Assembly (NCBI GenBank): GCA_964594775.1
Contig: CAZQNO010000002.1
Span: 1-64,000 of the forward strand
Origin: CAYFVU01 sp964594775
GTDB lineage: Bacteria > Spirochaetota > Spirochaetia > DSM-16054 > Sediminispirochaetaceae
Reading direction: 5' to 3'
DNA: 64,000 nucleotides
Part shown: positions 1-8,327 of the stretch, piece after piece
Position numbering within the stretch: the first letter of the stretch is position 1
How the letters are laid out: each line of letters starts with the position of its first letter
Notes under the pieces: model-generated
The model's input: only the letters and a program-made list of their open reading frames with translations
The model's database searches: none
Told to the model about the DNA's origin: nothing
Translations under genes and position numbers: made by a program

Positions 1-1110
1 CCGGCCGATACCGATATTGGGAATGCCTTCGGCCTCATTCTTCTTCTTCTCTTCGTAGGTTTCATAGTAATTGGCGCCCATGATGTACACCCCGTCGAGG
101 TTGGCCCCCGATTCGATGAGGGTCCGCACACCGACGACGGAGTTAACGATCGAGGCATTGGTGATTATGCTTCCTTCGCCGGTGAGGGTCTGGCTCATCG
201 TGCAAAAATTGGCCTTTGTCGCGGGAAGATGCCGACGGTGGGTATATATTGGCATCTGTTCGTCGTAAAAGTTGAAAGAGGGAGTGAGCGATGACAGGTT
301 GAGGTTAGTGTCGTAGAAGGCCTTTATGGTACCGATGTCCTCCCAAAAGCCGTTGAAGACGTAGGTATGTACGTGGCGCTCTCCAATGGCGATGGGAATG
401 ATCTCCTTACCGAAGTCGGTATACGTATTGTCGAGTACCTTTTCCAGCGTATCGGCGTTGAAGAGGTATATTCCCATGGAGGCGAGGTACTGCTTCGATG
501 GGTCGACGGGTCCTTCGCTGTCTGAGACGATTTTATGGGAAAATTTTAAGTCGGAAATATCCTCTTCCGGAGCCGGTTTTTCCACGAAGGAGACGGTCCT
601 TCCCTTTTCGTCGGTGTTGAGGATGCCGAAGCCGGTGGCATTTTCCCTGCTAACGGGGGTGGCGGCGACGGTGATCTCCGCCCCGCTTTCCATATGAGCC
701 TTGAACATCTCATGCAGGTTCATCCTGTAGAGTTGGTCGCCGGAGAGAATAAGGTAGTGAGAGGGCTGCTGATCGTGAAAATGGAGAAAGTTTTTGCGTA
801 CCGCGTCGGCGGTCCCCTCATACCAGCCGGCATTGTCGAATGTCTGTTCGGCCGCGAGGATCTCTACAAAGCCGTGCGTAAAAACGTCGAAAATATAGGT
901 GTTAGATATGTGGTTATGAAGAGATGCGGTATTGAATTGTGTGAGAATATAAATTTGCTTGAATCCGGAGTTGATACAGTTGGAGATTGGAATATCAACA
1001 ATGCGGTATTTCCCCCCGAAGGGTACCGCCGGTTTTGCCCGTTCCCTCGTCAGGGGGTAGAGCCTCGTGCCCTTGCCGCCTCCGAGCACTATAGATAGAA
1101 CCTTAGCCAT
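1..1110 (-). CDS. glgC: Glucose-1-phosphate adenylyltransferase, partial (C-terminus beyond left edge)
   Basis: The first 370 residues are present; no stop is reached before the window edge. GlgC makes ADP-glucose from glucose-1-phosphate and ATP, the committed step of bacterial glycogen synthesis, in the cytosol. The N-terminus carries the nucleotidyltransferase signature GGGKGTRL (residues 10-17) followed by KPAVPFGGKYRIVDI, then ILSGDQLYRM and FVEKP, all typical of GlgC. The end of the visible part enters the left-handed beta-helix region. The start ATG is preceded by GGGGAGGAAACA, a strong SD. A promoter lies at 1138-1166. It diverges from murC. The assignment is secure; what lies at the 3' end cannot be seen. 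Confidence 0.95.
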   Translation of the reverse strand, partial: MAKVLSIVLGGGKGTRLYPLTRERAKPAVPFGGKYRIVDIPISNCINSGFKQIYILTQFNTASLHNHISNTYIFDVFTHGFVEILAAEQTFDNAGWYEGTADAVRKNFLHFHDQQPSHYLILSGDQLYRMNLHEMFKAHMESGAEITVAATPVSRENATGFGILNTDEKGRTVSFVEKPAPEEDISDLKFSHKIVSDSEGPVDPSKQYLASMGIYLFNADTLEKVLDNTYTDFGKEIIPIAIGERHVHTYVFNGFWEDIGTIKAFYDTNLNLSSLTPSFNFYDEQMPIYTHRRHLPATKANFCTMSQTLTGEGSIITNASIVNSVVGVRTLIESGANLDGVYIMGANYYETYEEKKKNEAEGIPNIGIGR

Positions 1111-1137
1111 TGTTTCCTCCCCTCGCCTGCTGTGTGT

Positions 1138-1166
1138 AGGGTAGTCCAAACTTTCATAGAGGTCAA
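1138..1166 (-). promoter_or_regulatory. Predicted sigma-70 promoter of glgC
   Basis: On the minus strand, TTGACC (1161-1166) is separated by 17 bp from TACCCT (1138-1143). This predicts a short leader of about 20 nt containing the GGGGAGGA SD. The -35 is good and the -10 only moderate. Confidence 0.5.
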
Positions 1167-1172
1167 GGAAAA

Positions 1173-1217
1173 CCGAAGGGTGAGAATCGCGGGAAGGCCG
1201 ATACCGCGACCCTTCGG
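1173..1217. repeat. Inverted repeat between the divergent glgC and murC promoters
   Basis: CCGAAGGGT (1173-1181) and CGCGG (1188-1192) pair with CCGCG (1204-1208) and ACCCTTCGG (1209-1217), leaving a one-sided 6-nt bulge and an 11-nt loop. The dyad sits exactly between the two predicted -35 elements, so it could be an operator or an old terminator. It has no T-tract. Confidence 0.5.
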
Positions 1218-1224
1218 CCTTCGC

Positions 1225-1253
1225 TTGCACATTTTTTTATCCCTGTGTATCAT
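1225..1253 (+). promoter_or_regulatory. Predicted promoter of murC, giving a leaderless mRNA
   Basis: TTGCAC (1225-1230), a 17-bp spacer and TATCAT (1248-1253). The ATG at 1260 begins 6 nt after the -10, so the transcript would start at or next to the start codon. Confidence 0.6.
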
Positions 1254-1259
1254 CGCTCC

Positions 1260-2720
1260 ATGGAAAAAATGCCGATACCTGCAGAACTCCATGGTTTTCC
1301 CGTCCATTTCGTGGGCATAAAGGGAACCGGAATGGCGGCCCTCGCAGAGTTGTTTGCCGGACGCGGTGCGATGGTCATCGGTTCCGATACGAAGGAGCGC
1401 TTTTACACCGATGAAGTTCTCAAAAAACTCGGTATACCCTTTCATGAGGGCTTTTCGAAGGAGAATCTCTCGGCAGAGACGAAGCTGGTGATTCATTCGG
1501 CGGCCTACGACCGGGAAGAACATCCCGAACTTATGGAGGCACGCAGGCGGGGGATTCCCATTCTCGAGTATACCGAAGCCTTGGGAGCCCTCTCTCGAAC
1601 CGCCTTTGCCGTTGGTGTTGCCGGTGTGCATGGAAAAACCACGACGAGCGCGATGGCGGGGACGGTCTGCAAGGACTTGGACTTGCCGGTGTATACCCTC
1701 GTCGGTTCTGCGGTAAAGAGTTTCGGCAATCGCTGCACCTACGTGGGGGGAACTCGCTTTTTTATCGCCGAAACCTGCGAATACCGGAGACACTTTCTCT
1801 CCTTCTCTCCCGATGCGGTGGTTGTCAGCACGGTGGATGCGGACCATCTCGACTACTTCAGAGACGTGGAAGATGTACTGAAAGCCTTTCTGGAATATAC
1901 TGCACTGTTGCCGAAGGGAGGAACGGCGGTATACTGCGCCGACGATGCGGGGGCGGTGGAATTGATCGGAAGACTGAAGAAGCGACGGCCCGATATTTTC
2001 GCCGTGCCCTACGGATTCGAGGCTGCCGGAGACTATTCGATAGAGGATTACCGTCTGGAATCCGGGTGCCACCTCTTTCGTCTCGGAGCTCAAAGCGGGG
2101 AGTTTCGCGTGCGGATACCCGGAAGGCACTCCGTTCTCAATGCCGCCGCCGCCGTTGCCGTTGCGGATCTCATTACAGGAATCGTCAATCGTGAAAAGGG
2201 AAGTCTTGCCGACAGGGCCCGCGTTGTTCGTGCATTAGAAGGCTTCGAGGGGAGTAAGAGACGCTCGGAAATCATCGGGGAGCATTGCGGTATCGTTTTC
2301 GCCGACGATTACGGCCATCATCCGAAGGAGCTTCGGGGGACCCTGCGGGGCTTTCGTGATTTTTACCCGGCCCGTCGGCTCATCGTCGATTTTATGTCCC
2401 ACACCTACAGCAGAACGGAGGCCTTTCTGCAGGAATTTGCCGAATCCTTTTCCGCCGCCGACGAGGTGATCCTCCATAAGATTTATGCCAGCGCCCGGGA
2501 GAAGAGAGAGAGAGAGGGAAGGGTCGACGGCAGAACTCTCTACGAAGAGGTGAAGAAGCACCATCCGAATGTGAGATATTTTCATGAACCGGCGGATGCA
2601 CGAGAGTATCTCTTCTCGCATCTGCAAGAGGGAGACCTCTTTCTCACCATGGGAGCAGGCGATAACTGGCGTCTGGCCGAAGAAGCGGCAGAATATTTCT
2701 CAGTTGAGGAGCATCCATGA
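1260..2720 (+). CDS. murC: UDP-N-acetylmuramate--L-alanine ligase
   Basis: MurC adds L-alanine to UDP-MurNAc with ATP in the cytoplasmic phase of peptidoglycan synthesis. The protein is 486 residues, normal for MurC. It has the N-terminal Rossmann loop HFVGIKGTGM (16-25), the ATP loop GVHGKTTT (122-129), VDADHLD (192-198) and DDYGHHPKE (349-357). The last two favour MurC over Mpl, which also starts with a similar Rossmann segment. ATG 1260 was preferred over GTG 1245: it leaves about 15 residues before the Rossmann fold and lies at the predicted transcription start. No SD is visible before either. The stop overlaps the yicC start (ATGA), so murC, yicC and the kinase gene form one operon. Confidence 0.88.
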   Translation: MEKMPIPAELHGFPVHFVGIKGTGMAALAELFAGRGAMVIGSDTKERFYTDEVLKKLGIPFHEGFSKENLSAETKLVIHSAAYDREEHPELMEARRRGIPILEYTEALGALSRTAFAVGVAGVHGKTTTSAMAGTVCKDLDLPVYTLVGSAVKSFGNRCTYVGGTRFFIAETCEYRRHFLSFSPDAVVVSTVDADHLDYFRDVEDVLKAFLEYTALLPKGGTAVYCADDAGAVELIGRLKKRRPDIFAVPYGFEAAGDYSIEDYRLESGCHLFRLGAQSGEFRVRIPGRHSVLNAAAAVAVADLITGIVNREKGSLADRARVVRALEGFEGSKRRSEIIGEHCGIVFADDYGHHPKELRGTLRGFRDFYPARRLIVDFMSHTYSRTEAFLQEFAESFSAADEVILHKIYASAREKREREGRVDGRTLYEEVKKHHPNVRYFHEPADAREYLFSHLQEGDLFLTMGAGDNWRLAEEAAEYFSVEEHP

Positions 2721-3583
2721 TAAGCATGACCGGATACGGCTACCGGGAGTACCGTGACGGCCGGGTGGAATTGATAACGGAGATAAAATCCTACAATAAC
2801 CGCTACTTGGACATCTCGGTCAATTCCCCTCCCTTTCTCTCTTTTCTTGAACCGGTGGTGACGGATTTCCTCAGAGAACGTCTCGGCCGCGGGCGCGTAG
2901 ATGTGACGTTTCGCGTGAAGGAGCTTGAGGAAGACATCCGGGTACACATCGATGTGAACACGGCCGGACGATACGCCGAGGCTCTGCGGGATTTAGCGAA
3001 GGCGGCGAATTTGGATGATGAACCCCGCTTGAGTCATTTTCTTCACCTCGAAGGGGTAATAAATCAGGTAAAGAACCGCAAGCTCGATTGGTTCGAAAGT
3101 CTCGCTATGGAACAACTCAAACTCGCCTATCAGGAGTTCGCCGCGGTGAAAATCCGGGAGGGCAGGGCAACGGCGAAGGACATCGAGAGACTTCTCGAAA
3201 GGGTCAAGGAGCATCTGGGAAGTGTCGAGAGGCACGCCGAGGAGCTGGAAAAGCATCTCCGGGAGAACCTGGAGCAGCGCTTTCGCGATCTCGTCGGCGA
3301 ACGCATCGATGAAAATCGGCTCTATCAAGAGATTGCCCTCATGCTGGTCAGGTACGGTATAGATGAAGAGACGGTACGAATGCGCAGTCACCTTTCCCAG
3401 TTCGAGGATCTGCTGGGCTCGAAAGAGGGCATTGGGAAAAAGCTCGATTTTATCTGTCAGGAACTGAACCGGGAGATAAATACCATAGGTTCGAAAAGTA
3501 CCTTGGCCGAAATAAATCGATCGGTGGTGGAAATGAAGGATGCGCTGGAGAAAATACGGGAGCAGCTGCGGAATGTCGAGTGA
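2717..3583 (+). CDS. yicC: YicC-family endoribonuclease-like protein
   Basis: The 288-residue protein begins MISMTGYGYREY, the hallmark YicC_N start, and ends with the DUF1732 region containing KLDFICQELNREINTIGSKS. YicC proteins are widespread cytosolic proteins; E. coli YicC has been linked to RNA turnover and has endoribonuclease activity, but the role here is inferred from family only. A charged, coiled-coil-like helical stretch occupies the middle (about 130-210). Its start overlaps the murC stop by 4 bp, and its last 11 bp overlap the next gene, so translation is probably coupled. Confidence 0.92.
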   Translation: MISMTGYGYREYRDGRVELITEIKSYNNRYLDISVNSPPFLSFLEPVVTDFLRERLGRGRVDVTFRVKELEEDIRVHIDVNTAGRYAEALRDLAKAANLDDEPRLSHFLHLEGVINQVKNRKLDWFESLAMEQLKLAYQEFAAVKIREGRATAKDIERLLERVKEHLGSVERHAEELEKHLRENLEQRFRDLVGERIDENRLYQEIALMLVRYGIDEETVRMRSHLSQFEDLLGSKEGIGKKLDFICQELNREINTIGSKSTLAEINRSVVEMKDALEKIREQLRNVE

Positions 3584-4109
3584 GTTGAGGATCGCCGTCT
3601 CCGGAAAAAGCGGCTGTGGAAACACCTCGGTGAGCAGAATAGTCGCCGAACGCTTGGGTTTGAACGTAATCAACTACACCTTTCATACGATGGCCGAAGA
3701 ACGGGGCATGAGCTTCGAGGATTTCTATCGCATGGCTCAAGACGACACGAGCTACGACATCATTCTCGACCGCCGACAGGTAGAGATGGCGAGGCAAAGC
3801 AGCTGCGTCCTCGGCTCGAGGCTGGCAATATGGATGCTGGAGGAAGCGGACCTCAAGGTCTATCTCGATGCGACCCTCGACACGAGGGCGGGGAGGATAG
3901 CGGACCGAGAGGGGGGCAGCTTTGAAGAGAAAAAGCAGGAAACGGAGAATAGAGATAGAAACGACCATCGGCGCTACATGAAGCTCTATGCAATAGACAA
4001 CGACGATTTTTCCTTTGCCGATCTCATTATTCAGGTCGATTCGATCGATCAGTTTGAGGCGGCGGAAAAAATAATCGAGGCAGCGCAAGGGACCGGGAAA
4101 ATCCGATAG
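3573..4109 (+). CDS. Cytidylate kinase-like protein (Cytidylate_kin2 / archaeal-type)
   Basis: A 178-residue P-loop protein, smaller than the bacterial Cmk of about 220 residues. It is likely to phosphorylate CMP/dCMP, or to be a related nucleotide kinase, in the cytosol. The P-loop region reads ISGKSGCGNTS-like (SGKSGCGNTS, residues 10-19): the usual Walker A lysine position is Asn. Archaeal-type CMP kinases likewise depart from GKS/T here. DRRQVEMARQSSCVLGSRLA matches the family's CMP-binding area. ATG 3573 was chosen because it puts the P-loop close to the N-terminus; an upstream in-frame ATG at 3540 would lie wholly inside yicC. It overlaps yicC by 11 bp. Substrate is not proven by the sequence. 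Confidence 0.75.
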   Translation: MSSELRIAVSGKSGCGNTSVSRIVAERLGLNVINYTFHTMAEERGMSFEDFYRMAQDDTSYDIILDRRQVEMARQSSCVLGSRLAIWMLEEADLKVYLDATLDTRAGRIADREGGSFEEKKQETENRDRNDHRRYMKLYAIDNDDFSFADLIIQVDSIDQFEAAEKIIEAAQGTGKIR

Positions 4110-4138
4110 CGGTCTCTTACCGGTTTTCGCCCGATCTC

Positions 4139-4167
4139 TTTACACTGCTGCGCTGTATGCGTATAAT
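4139..4167 (+). promoter_or_regulatory. Strong promoter of rpoZ, giving a leaderless mRNA
   Basis: TTTACA (4139-4144), a 17-bp spacer and a consensus TATAAT (4162-4167). The rpoZ ATG (4174) starts 6 nt after the -10, leaving no room for a leader or SD. Confidence 0.75.
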
Positions 4168-4173
4168 CTGCCC

Positions 4174-4365
4174 ATGATACTACCGCTGGATAAATTAATT
4201 AGCTTTAACGATAACGTCTACGAGATGACCTGCGCATCGATCCGACGTTCCCATCAGCTGACCATTACCGGGGACGAAGAGGTGGAAAAAAACGAGGGCA
4301 AGGTTGTCCCGACCGCCATCGGCCAGGTCCTCAACAAGAAAGTTGAATACCGGATCGAAGAGTAA
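4174..4365 (+). CDS. rpoZ: DNA-directed RNA polymerase omega subunit
   Basis: A 63-residue protein matching the omega-subunit N-terminal two thirds: a start helix (MILPLDKLISFNDNVYEM), then R(R/A)-rich TCASIRRSHQL, then a short acidic linker and AIGQVLNKKVEY close to the usual A-x-E-I motif region. Omega helps assemble the beta-prime subunit. It is short but within the range of spirochaete and other small omega proteins. There is no SD; the start codon lies 6 nt behind a consensus -10. The 3' end overlaps miaA, the next gene in the transcription unit. Confidence 0.82.
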   Translation: MILPLDKLISFNDNVYEMTCASIRRSHQLTITGDEEVEKNEGKVVPTAIGQVLNKKVEYRIEE

Positions 4366-5305
4366 GCCCGGTCTCGTTCTCCTGTTCGGTCCCACCGCCG
4401 TAGGAAAGACCGACATTATCAAGGAACTCTTCGACACAAGCTTCGAACTCATCAGCGCCGATGCCTTGCAGGTGTACCGCGGCATGGATATCGGTACGGC
4501 AAAGCCGAGCCGAAAAGAGCGGGAGAGGATCCCGCATCATCTCATCGATATCAGGGAGCCGGACGAAGGCTTCGACCTTGGAAGTTTCGTTCGGACGGCC
4601 GAAGAGCGGGCACAGGAAATTATATCCCGCCGGCGTATTCCCGTCGTTTCCGGAGGCAGCGCCTTCTACCTCATCCATTTTCTCAGGGGACTTCCCCATT
4701 CTCCCCCCTCGGATACCTGCATTCGCGAAGAGCTCAGGCAGAGATTAAGGAAGGAAGGACCCGAGGCTCTGTATGAGGAGCTGACCCTCGTGGATCCCGT
4801 ATCGGCGAATCGGATCCATGTCAACGATGTATATCGAATCCTCAGGGCCATGGAGGTATACCGCCTTACCGGGTATCCTCTTTCCGGATTCGACGTGCCT
4901 TCAGAGCCGAGAGATTCCTGGCGCTTTCTTGTGATAGGCCTCCATAGGGATAGAGAGGAGCTCTACGAAAGAATAGAGGCACGGGTTGAAAAAATGTTTT
5001 GCGAGGGGCTGGTAGAAGAGCTCCGGGGCCTCCTGCGAAGAGGTTGTCGGGAGGAAGACCCCGGTATGAGAGGGATCGGGTACAGAGAGTTTTTCCGCAT
5101 GCGCAGGACGGGGGAGCTTGTTTTCGAAGAGGTGAAGGAGGAGATAGCACGCAGCAGCCGGCGCTATGCAAAACGGCAGCTGACCTTCTTCCGCAAATTA
5201 AAGGAGGCGGAGTTCTTTCATCCCGATGAAAGAGAAAAACTAGGCAAAAGACTGAAGAGCTTCATCGATGAGATTTCAGATATTACGGATTTTTCCCGAA
5301 AATAG
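4343..5305 (+). CDS. miaA: tRNA dimethylallyltransferase
   Basis: MiaA transfers a dimethylallyl group to A37 of tRNAs reading UNN codons. About 320 residues, normal length. The P-loop GPTAVGKTD lies about 17 residues from the chosen start; ISADALQVYRGMDIGTAKPS and PHHLIDIREPDE follow, both diagnostic. No ATG is available at the front: TTG 4343 puts the P-loop where MiaA proteins normally have it; TTG 4304 in the same frame is the alternative. Either choice overlaps rpoZ (by 23 or 62 bp), which suggests translational coupling. Function is certain, the start is not. Confidence 0.9.
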   Translation: MNTGSKSKPGLVLLFGPTAVGKTDIIKELFDTSFELISADALQVYRGMDIGTAKPSRKERERIPHHLIDIREPDEGFDLGSFVRTAEERAQEIISRRRIPVVSGGSAFYLIHFLRGLPHSPPSDTCIREELRQRLRKEGPEALYEELTLVDPVSANRIHVNDVYRILRAMEVYRLTGYPLSGFDVPSEPRDSWRFLVIGLHRDREELYERIEARVEKMFCEGLVEELRGLLRRGCREEDPGMRGIGYREFFRMRRTGELVFEEVKEEIARSSRRYAKRQLTFFRKLKEAEFFHPDEREKLGKRLKSFIDEISDITDFSRK

Positions 5306-5333
5306 GAGTAGACTCTAGTCGGGGGAAACACTG

Positions 5334-6329
5334 ATGATCACTAGACGAAATTTTTGGACACTCTTAGCGGTGTTCTCTGCACTGACGGCCCTTGCGCCGC
5401 TCTTTTCTCAAGAGACGAGCGGGGCTGTTATCATCTTCGCCTCTGGAAACGGATTCGAGCATATTCGAGAGGGGGAGACGAGGGAATACGATCTAGCCGT
5501 GGATGTGGCGGAGGGGCTCGAGTTGGAAGCGGGCGATTATCTCAATTCCTATGAGGGCACCTTTCTCGAAATTCAGCTCCTTCCCTCAAACAACATGGTA
5601 AAAGTCGCCGAGAACACGAGTTTCAGGCTGGCCGAAGTGGACAAGGACGGAGGGGGAAAATTCGAGCTCTCCTACGGAAGAGTGCGGGCCCGGCTGGAAA
5701 AGATCACCGGATTAGGCCGCTTTCGCATCGACGGACCGAGTATGGTTGCCGGTGTGCGGGGGACCGATTTCGGTTACGATATCATCTACCAGGCGCAAGA
5801 AGGAACGGAACGAACCGTCGCCTCTGTCTACTGTTTCGAAGGAGACGTGGAAGTGCAGCAAATGGAGGCCGAAACGGTGGAGACAGAAAAGACGGTAGGT
5901 ATCTCTGCCGACGAAATGGTGAGACTGGTGGAGAGGGAGCCGGAAGACGAAGACGCGGCAGTCGAATACCTTTTGGTGAAGGAGAATATCTCAGAAGATA
6001 TCAAAAACTACTGGCAACTACACGACTTTGAGGGAAAAAGACTCAGCCTGGAGAAAGAGGATGATTCGAAGGAAGAGAGCCCGGCGGAGATAATAAGTGC
6101 CGAGGATCTCGAACGCGAAAAGAGGCGGCGAGAACTTCGGCGTGGCGCGGCCGTGGCCGGCGGACTCGGAGTTCTTTTCGGCGCCGGCGCCTTGACATTT
6201 ATCTACGCCGATTCACTCTTTTCGGGCGTGGACCAATCGACCCGGGATTCGAGCGCCATAGCCTTCGGTGCCGTCGCCGGCGTCAGCCTCTCAACCTCTC
6301 TGCTGGCCTTTCTCTTTTCCTTTCGCTAA
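5334..6329 (+). CDS. Exported FecR-domain protein with two C-terminal membrane segments
   Basis: 331 residues. A signal peptide covers about residues 1-26 (positively charged start, then a hydrophobic run ending at LFSQE). The middle (about 60-160) resembles a FecR fold: LLPSNNMVKVAENTSFRLAEV, an SYGRVRARLEK segment and GVRGTDFGYDI; the V-x-G-x-R-G-T-D motif is typical of FecR domains. A charged linker is followed by two hydrophobic helices near the C-terminus (about 270-290 and 305-329). In spirochaetes FecR-domain proteins occur as envelope proteins of unknown role without a FecI partner; none is adjacent here. It is convergent with the kinase-like gene, with only 3 bp between the stops. 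Confidence 0.7.
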   Translation: MITRRNFWTLLAVFSALTALAPLFSQETSGAVIIFASGNGFEHIREGETREYDLAVDVAEGLELEAGDYLNSYEGTFLEIQLLPSNNMVKVAENTSFRLAEVDKDGGGKFELSYGRVRARLEKITGLGRFRIDGPSMVAGVRGTDFGYDIIYQAQEGTERTVASVYCFEGDVEVQQMEAETVETEKTVGISADEMVRLVEREPEDEDAAVEYLLVKENISEDIKNYWQLHDFEGKRLSLEKEDDSKEESPAEIISAEDLEREKRRRELRRGAAVAGGLGVLFGAGALTFIYADSLFSGVDQSTRDSSAIAFGAVAGVSLSTSLLAFLFSFR

Positions 6330-6332
6330 GGT

Positions 6333-7754
6333 CTATGAGGCGAAAACTCTTTCCCTAAGATCGTTCTTGCGGGTCTGTATCTCCCGTATTTTCCATGTCT
6401 CGTCCTTCGTTTCTTCGAGGATGAGCCTCTCCTTTACTTCGTAGATTTCCACCGTTCCCGTTGAACTGTTTTGCGATTCCTCTTTTGAAAGCGTCGTATA
6501 CCTCAGATAGCGTACTTCTACCCGCACACGCTCCGAGGCGGAATCGCTTATGATCCTTCGGGTATCGAGGATGACTAAGCCGTCTATTCCGTACACAAAG
6601 ACATAGTTTTTCAATGGAGGTCTATTCTCCGATTCCCATTGCCGCGGCGATATATTGCCCTTAGTCTGCTCGACCCCCTCTCTTACTTTACTTATAACGA
6701 AGAGAGTCATTACCTCGTTGAGGTAGCTCTTTCCCGCATCTCCGATCGTGCAGGTGTCTATCATCTCATGATCGAGGCTGCTGATTCCTTCGTAAAAGGT
6801 TTCTACGACCTCTTCGGGGGAGAGTCCGGTGAGGGATACGCCGCTTCCTTTTCTTCCGGAGAGAGGAGAGAGGAAAAAGATGATGACCGCAGCGGCGGCC
6901 AGAGCAATGAGCACCGGCGGGCCCTTTCTGCGAAGTTTGGCGTCTAAGCGGCGGCGCTTTCCCTCCTTGTGGAGTTCCCTGCGGCGTCTCGTGCGGATCT
7001 CCTCGGCTTGCGTTTCGTCTAGTTCGTTCTTCCAGCTCTGCCGCAGACAGATGCCTAAGATATTTCCTATTTCCTCGAAGGAAGGAATTGCAGCGAGGGA
7101 AAAGGCGTCCAAGAGCATGCGAGCTGCATCGTCCCGTAGTTTCGGTTCGTAGAGCTGCGGATGGGCCGGTGCATCGGGATCCGCTTCGTAGGGACGATGT
7201 CCGGTGAGAACCCGGTAGAGAATGAGGGAAATCGCAGCGGCGAGGCCCTTTTCACCGAAGCTTACGGTACCGGAGGGAAGGTCCGGATCTACGGGGAGTT
7301 CTTCCCTGACTATGGCCGCAAGACCCGGCGGAAGGAAGTACCAGGTGTTTTCTGTATCAAAGAAGACTCCCGCCGGGAAAACGCCTGCAGCCGTCTCGGG
7401 TCGATGGGATTTCAGTGTGTCATAAGCACGGAGAAGCCCGGCAAGGCAGCGAAAGACCTCTGCGGGAGATTTTTCGATTAGCTCTTCGAGATTCTCCGTC
7501 GGACCCCCGCCTTCCAAAGCGGAAAAAGTTGCGTAGAGCATCCCCTCCGCTTCGATCGTCCCGTTCCAGCGCCATGGCTCGATGCGCCCGTCACGGACGA
7601 GGTTCCCCTCTCTATCGGACTGCTGCATGAGCCGGCGCTGCTGTCCGGCCCGGGCACGGCAGATGCGGATGCCGATCTTTGCCGCCTCTGCGCCGTCGAA
7701 TATACGGATTCGCTCCGGCGGTGAAGTTTTCGGCTCGACGGATGTCTCGTTCAT
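6333..7754 (-). CDS. Kinase-like, single-pass membrane protein with an extracytoplasmic NTF2-like domain
   Basis: I do not recognise a named family. The 473 residues have an N-terminal cytosolic part (1-270) in which EKGLAAAISLILYRVLTGHRPYE (about 187-209) looks like the F-helix region of Ser/Thr kinases (compare SLGVILYELLTGRRPF). I see no HRD or DFG catalytic motif, so it is at most a pseudokinase. A basic stretch precedes one transmembrane helix (about 283-300). The remaining 165 residues begin SPEEVVETFYEGISSLDHEMID, a pattern common in NTF2-like folds. The stop-proximal end faces the FecR gene; the start overlaps amrA by 4 bp (ATGA), so it is co-transcribed with amrB-amrA. Confidence 0.55.
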   Translation of the reverse strand: MNETSVEPKTSPPERIRIFDGAEAAKIGIRICRARAGQQRRLMQQSDREGNLVRDGRIEPWRWNGTIEAEGMLYATFSALEGGGPTENLEELIEKSPAEVFRCLAGLLRAYDTLKSHRPETAAGVFPAGVFFDTENTWYFLPPGLAAIVREELPVDPDLPSGTVSFGEKGLAAAISLILYRVLTGHRPYEADPDAPAHPQLYEPKLRDDAARMLLDAFSLAAIPSFEEIGNILGICLRQSWKNELDETQAEEIRTRRRRELHKEGKRRRLDAKLRRKGPPVLIALAAAAVIIFFLSPLSGRKGSGVSLTGLSPEEVVETFYEGISSLDHEMIDTCTIGDAGKSYLNEVMTLFVISKVREGVEQTKGNISPRQWESENRPPLKNYVFVYGIDGLVILDTRRIISDSASERVRVEVRYLRYTTLSKEESQNSSTGTVEIYEVKERLILEETKDETWKIREIQTRKNDLRERVFAS

Positions 7755-8311
7755 TCTTCGAAATCCTCCTCGCCGAAGACGAGGGCGGTAAAGAGAAAGA
7801 GTTCCGTATCCTCCCGATTCAGACAGCCGGGAGGAAGACCGGCCTTTCTGCAGGTGTGGTGGATAAACTGTTCGCGGTCCCAGCCCTGTTCCGCCGGGAC
7901 CTGTGGAAGAAGAACGCCGGAGCGGCTCTTTGAGCGAATCAACAGACCGTGTGTTCCCACTTCAACTTCATCGGGAGAATCGGCCTTTTCGAGAGGCGAA
8001 AGGACCGATATCTCGATGCTGAGAGTGTCCAACTCATCGGCCCGCAGAGGAGGAAAACGCGGATCGTGAAAGGCGCTGGAGCGGGCGAGTTCCCTCACCC
8101 CCTCGTGGAGGGCGTCGATACCGCGAATGTTCCCAATGCAGCCCCGCAGTTCACCCTCGGTGTGGAGGGTAACAAAGGCACCGCAGACGGTTTGGAGTTT
8201 TTCCGTCACATCGGGGTAACGTCCGCTTCGTTTTTCCAGCTTCGAGACGATGCTTTCGCGGGCCGTCTCGAGAAGGATCAGCTTTTCTTCCCTGGTGAGG
8301 GTGAAATCCAT
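7751..8311 (-). CDS. amrA: AmmeMemoRadiSam system protein A (AMMECR1 domain)
   Basis: 186 residues matching the AMMECR1 fold. The signature LRGCIG is at residues 55-60, followed by SSAFHDPRFPPL and LDTLSIEISVLSPLE, which are conserved in the family. A QGWDREQFIHHTCRKAGLP segment near the C-terminus is also typical. AMMECR1 proteins occur with Memo proteins and a radical SAM enzyme; the chemistry of the system is not settled. Here amrB lies directly upstream (16-bp gap) but no radical SAM gene is in the window. The overlap with the kinase-like gene downstream puts all three in one operon. Confidence 0.88.
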   Translation of the reverse strand: MDFTLTREEKLILLETARESIVSKLEKRSGRYPDVTEKLQTVCGAFVTLHTEGELRGCIGNIRGIDALHEGVRELARSSAFHDPRFPPLRADELDTLSIEISVLSPLEKADSPDEVEVGTHGLLIRSKSRSGVLLPQVPAEQGWDREQFIHHTCRKAGLPPGCLNREDTELFLFTALVFGEEDFEE

Positions 8312-8327
8312 AGAATGCCTCCTTCAC

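Noticed and set aside
1089..2129. Long minus-strand open frame (about 346 codons) opposite murC
   Set aside because: It lies antisense to a clear MurC with all motifs and shows no family pattern; an artefact of GC-biased codon use.
1260..2720. Mpl (murein peptide ligase) as the identity of the Mur ligase
   Set aside because: VDADHLD and DDYGHHPKE are MurC-type; Mpl has different residues at these places.
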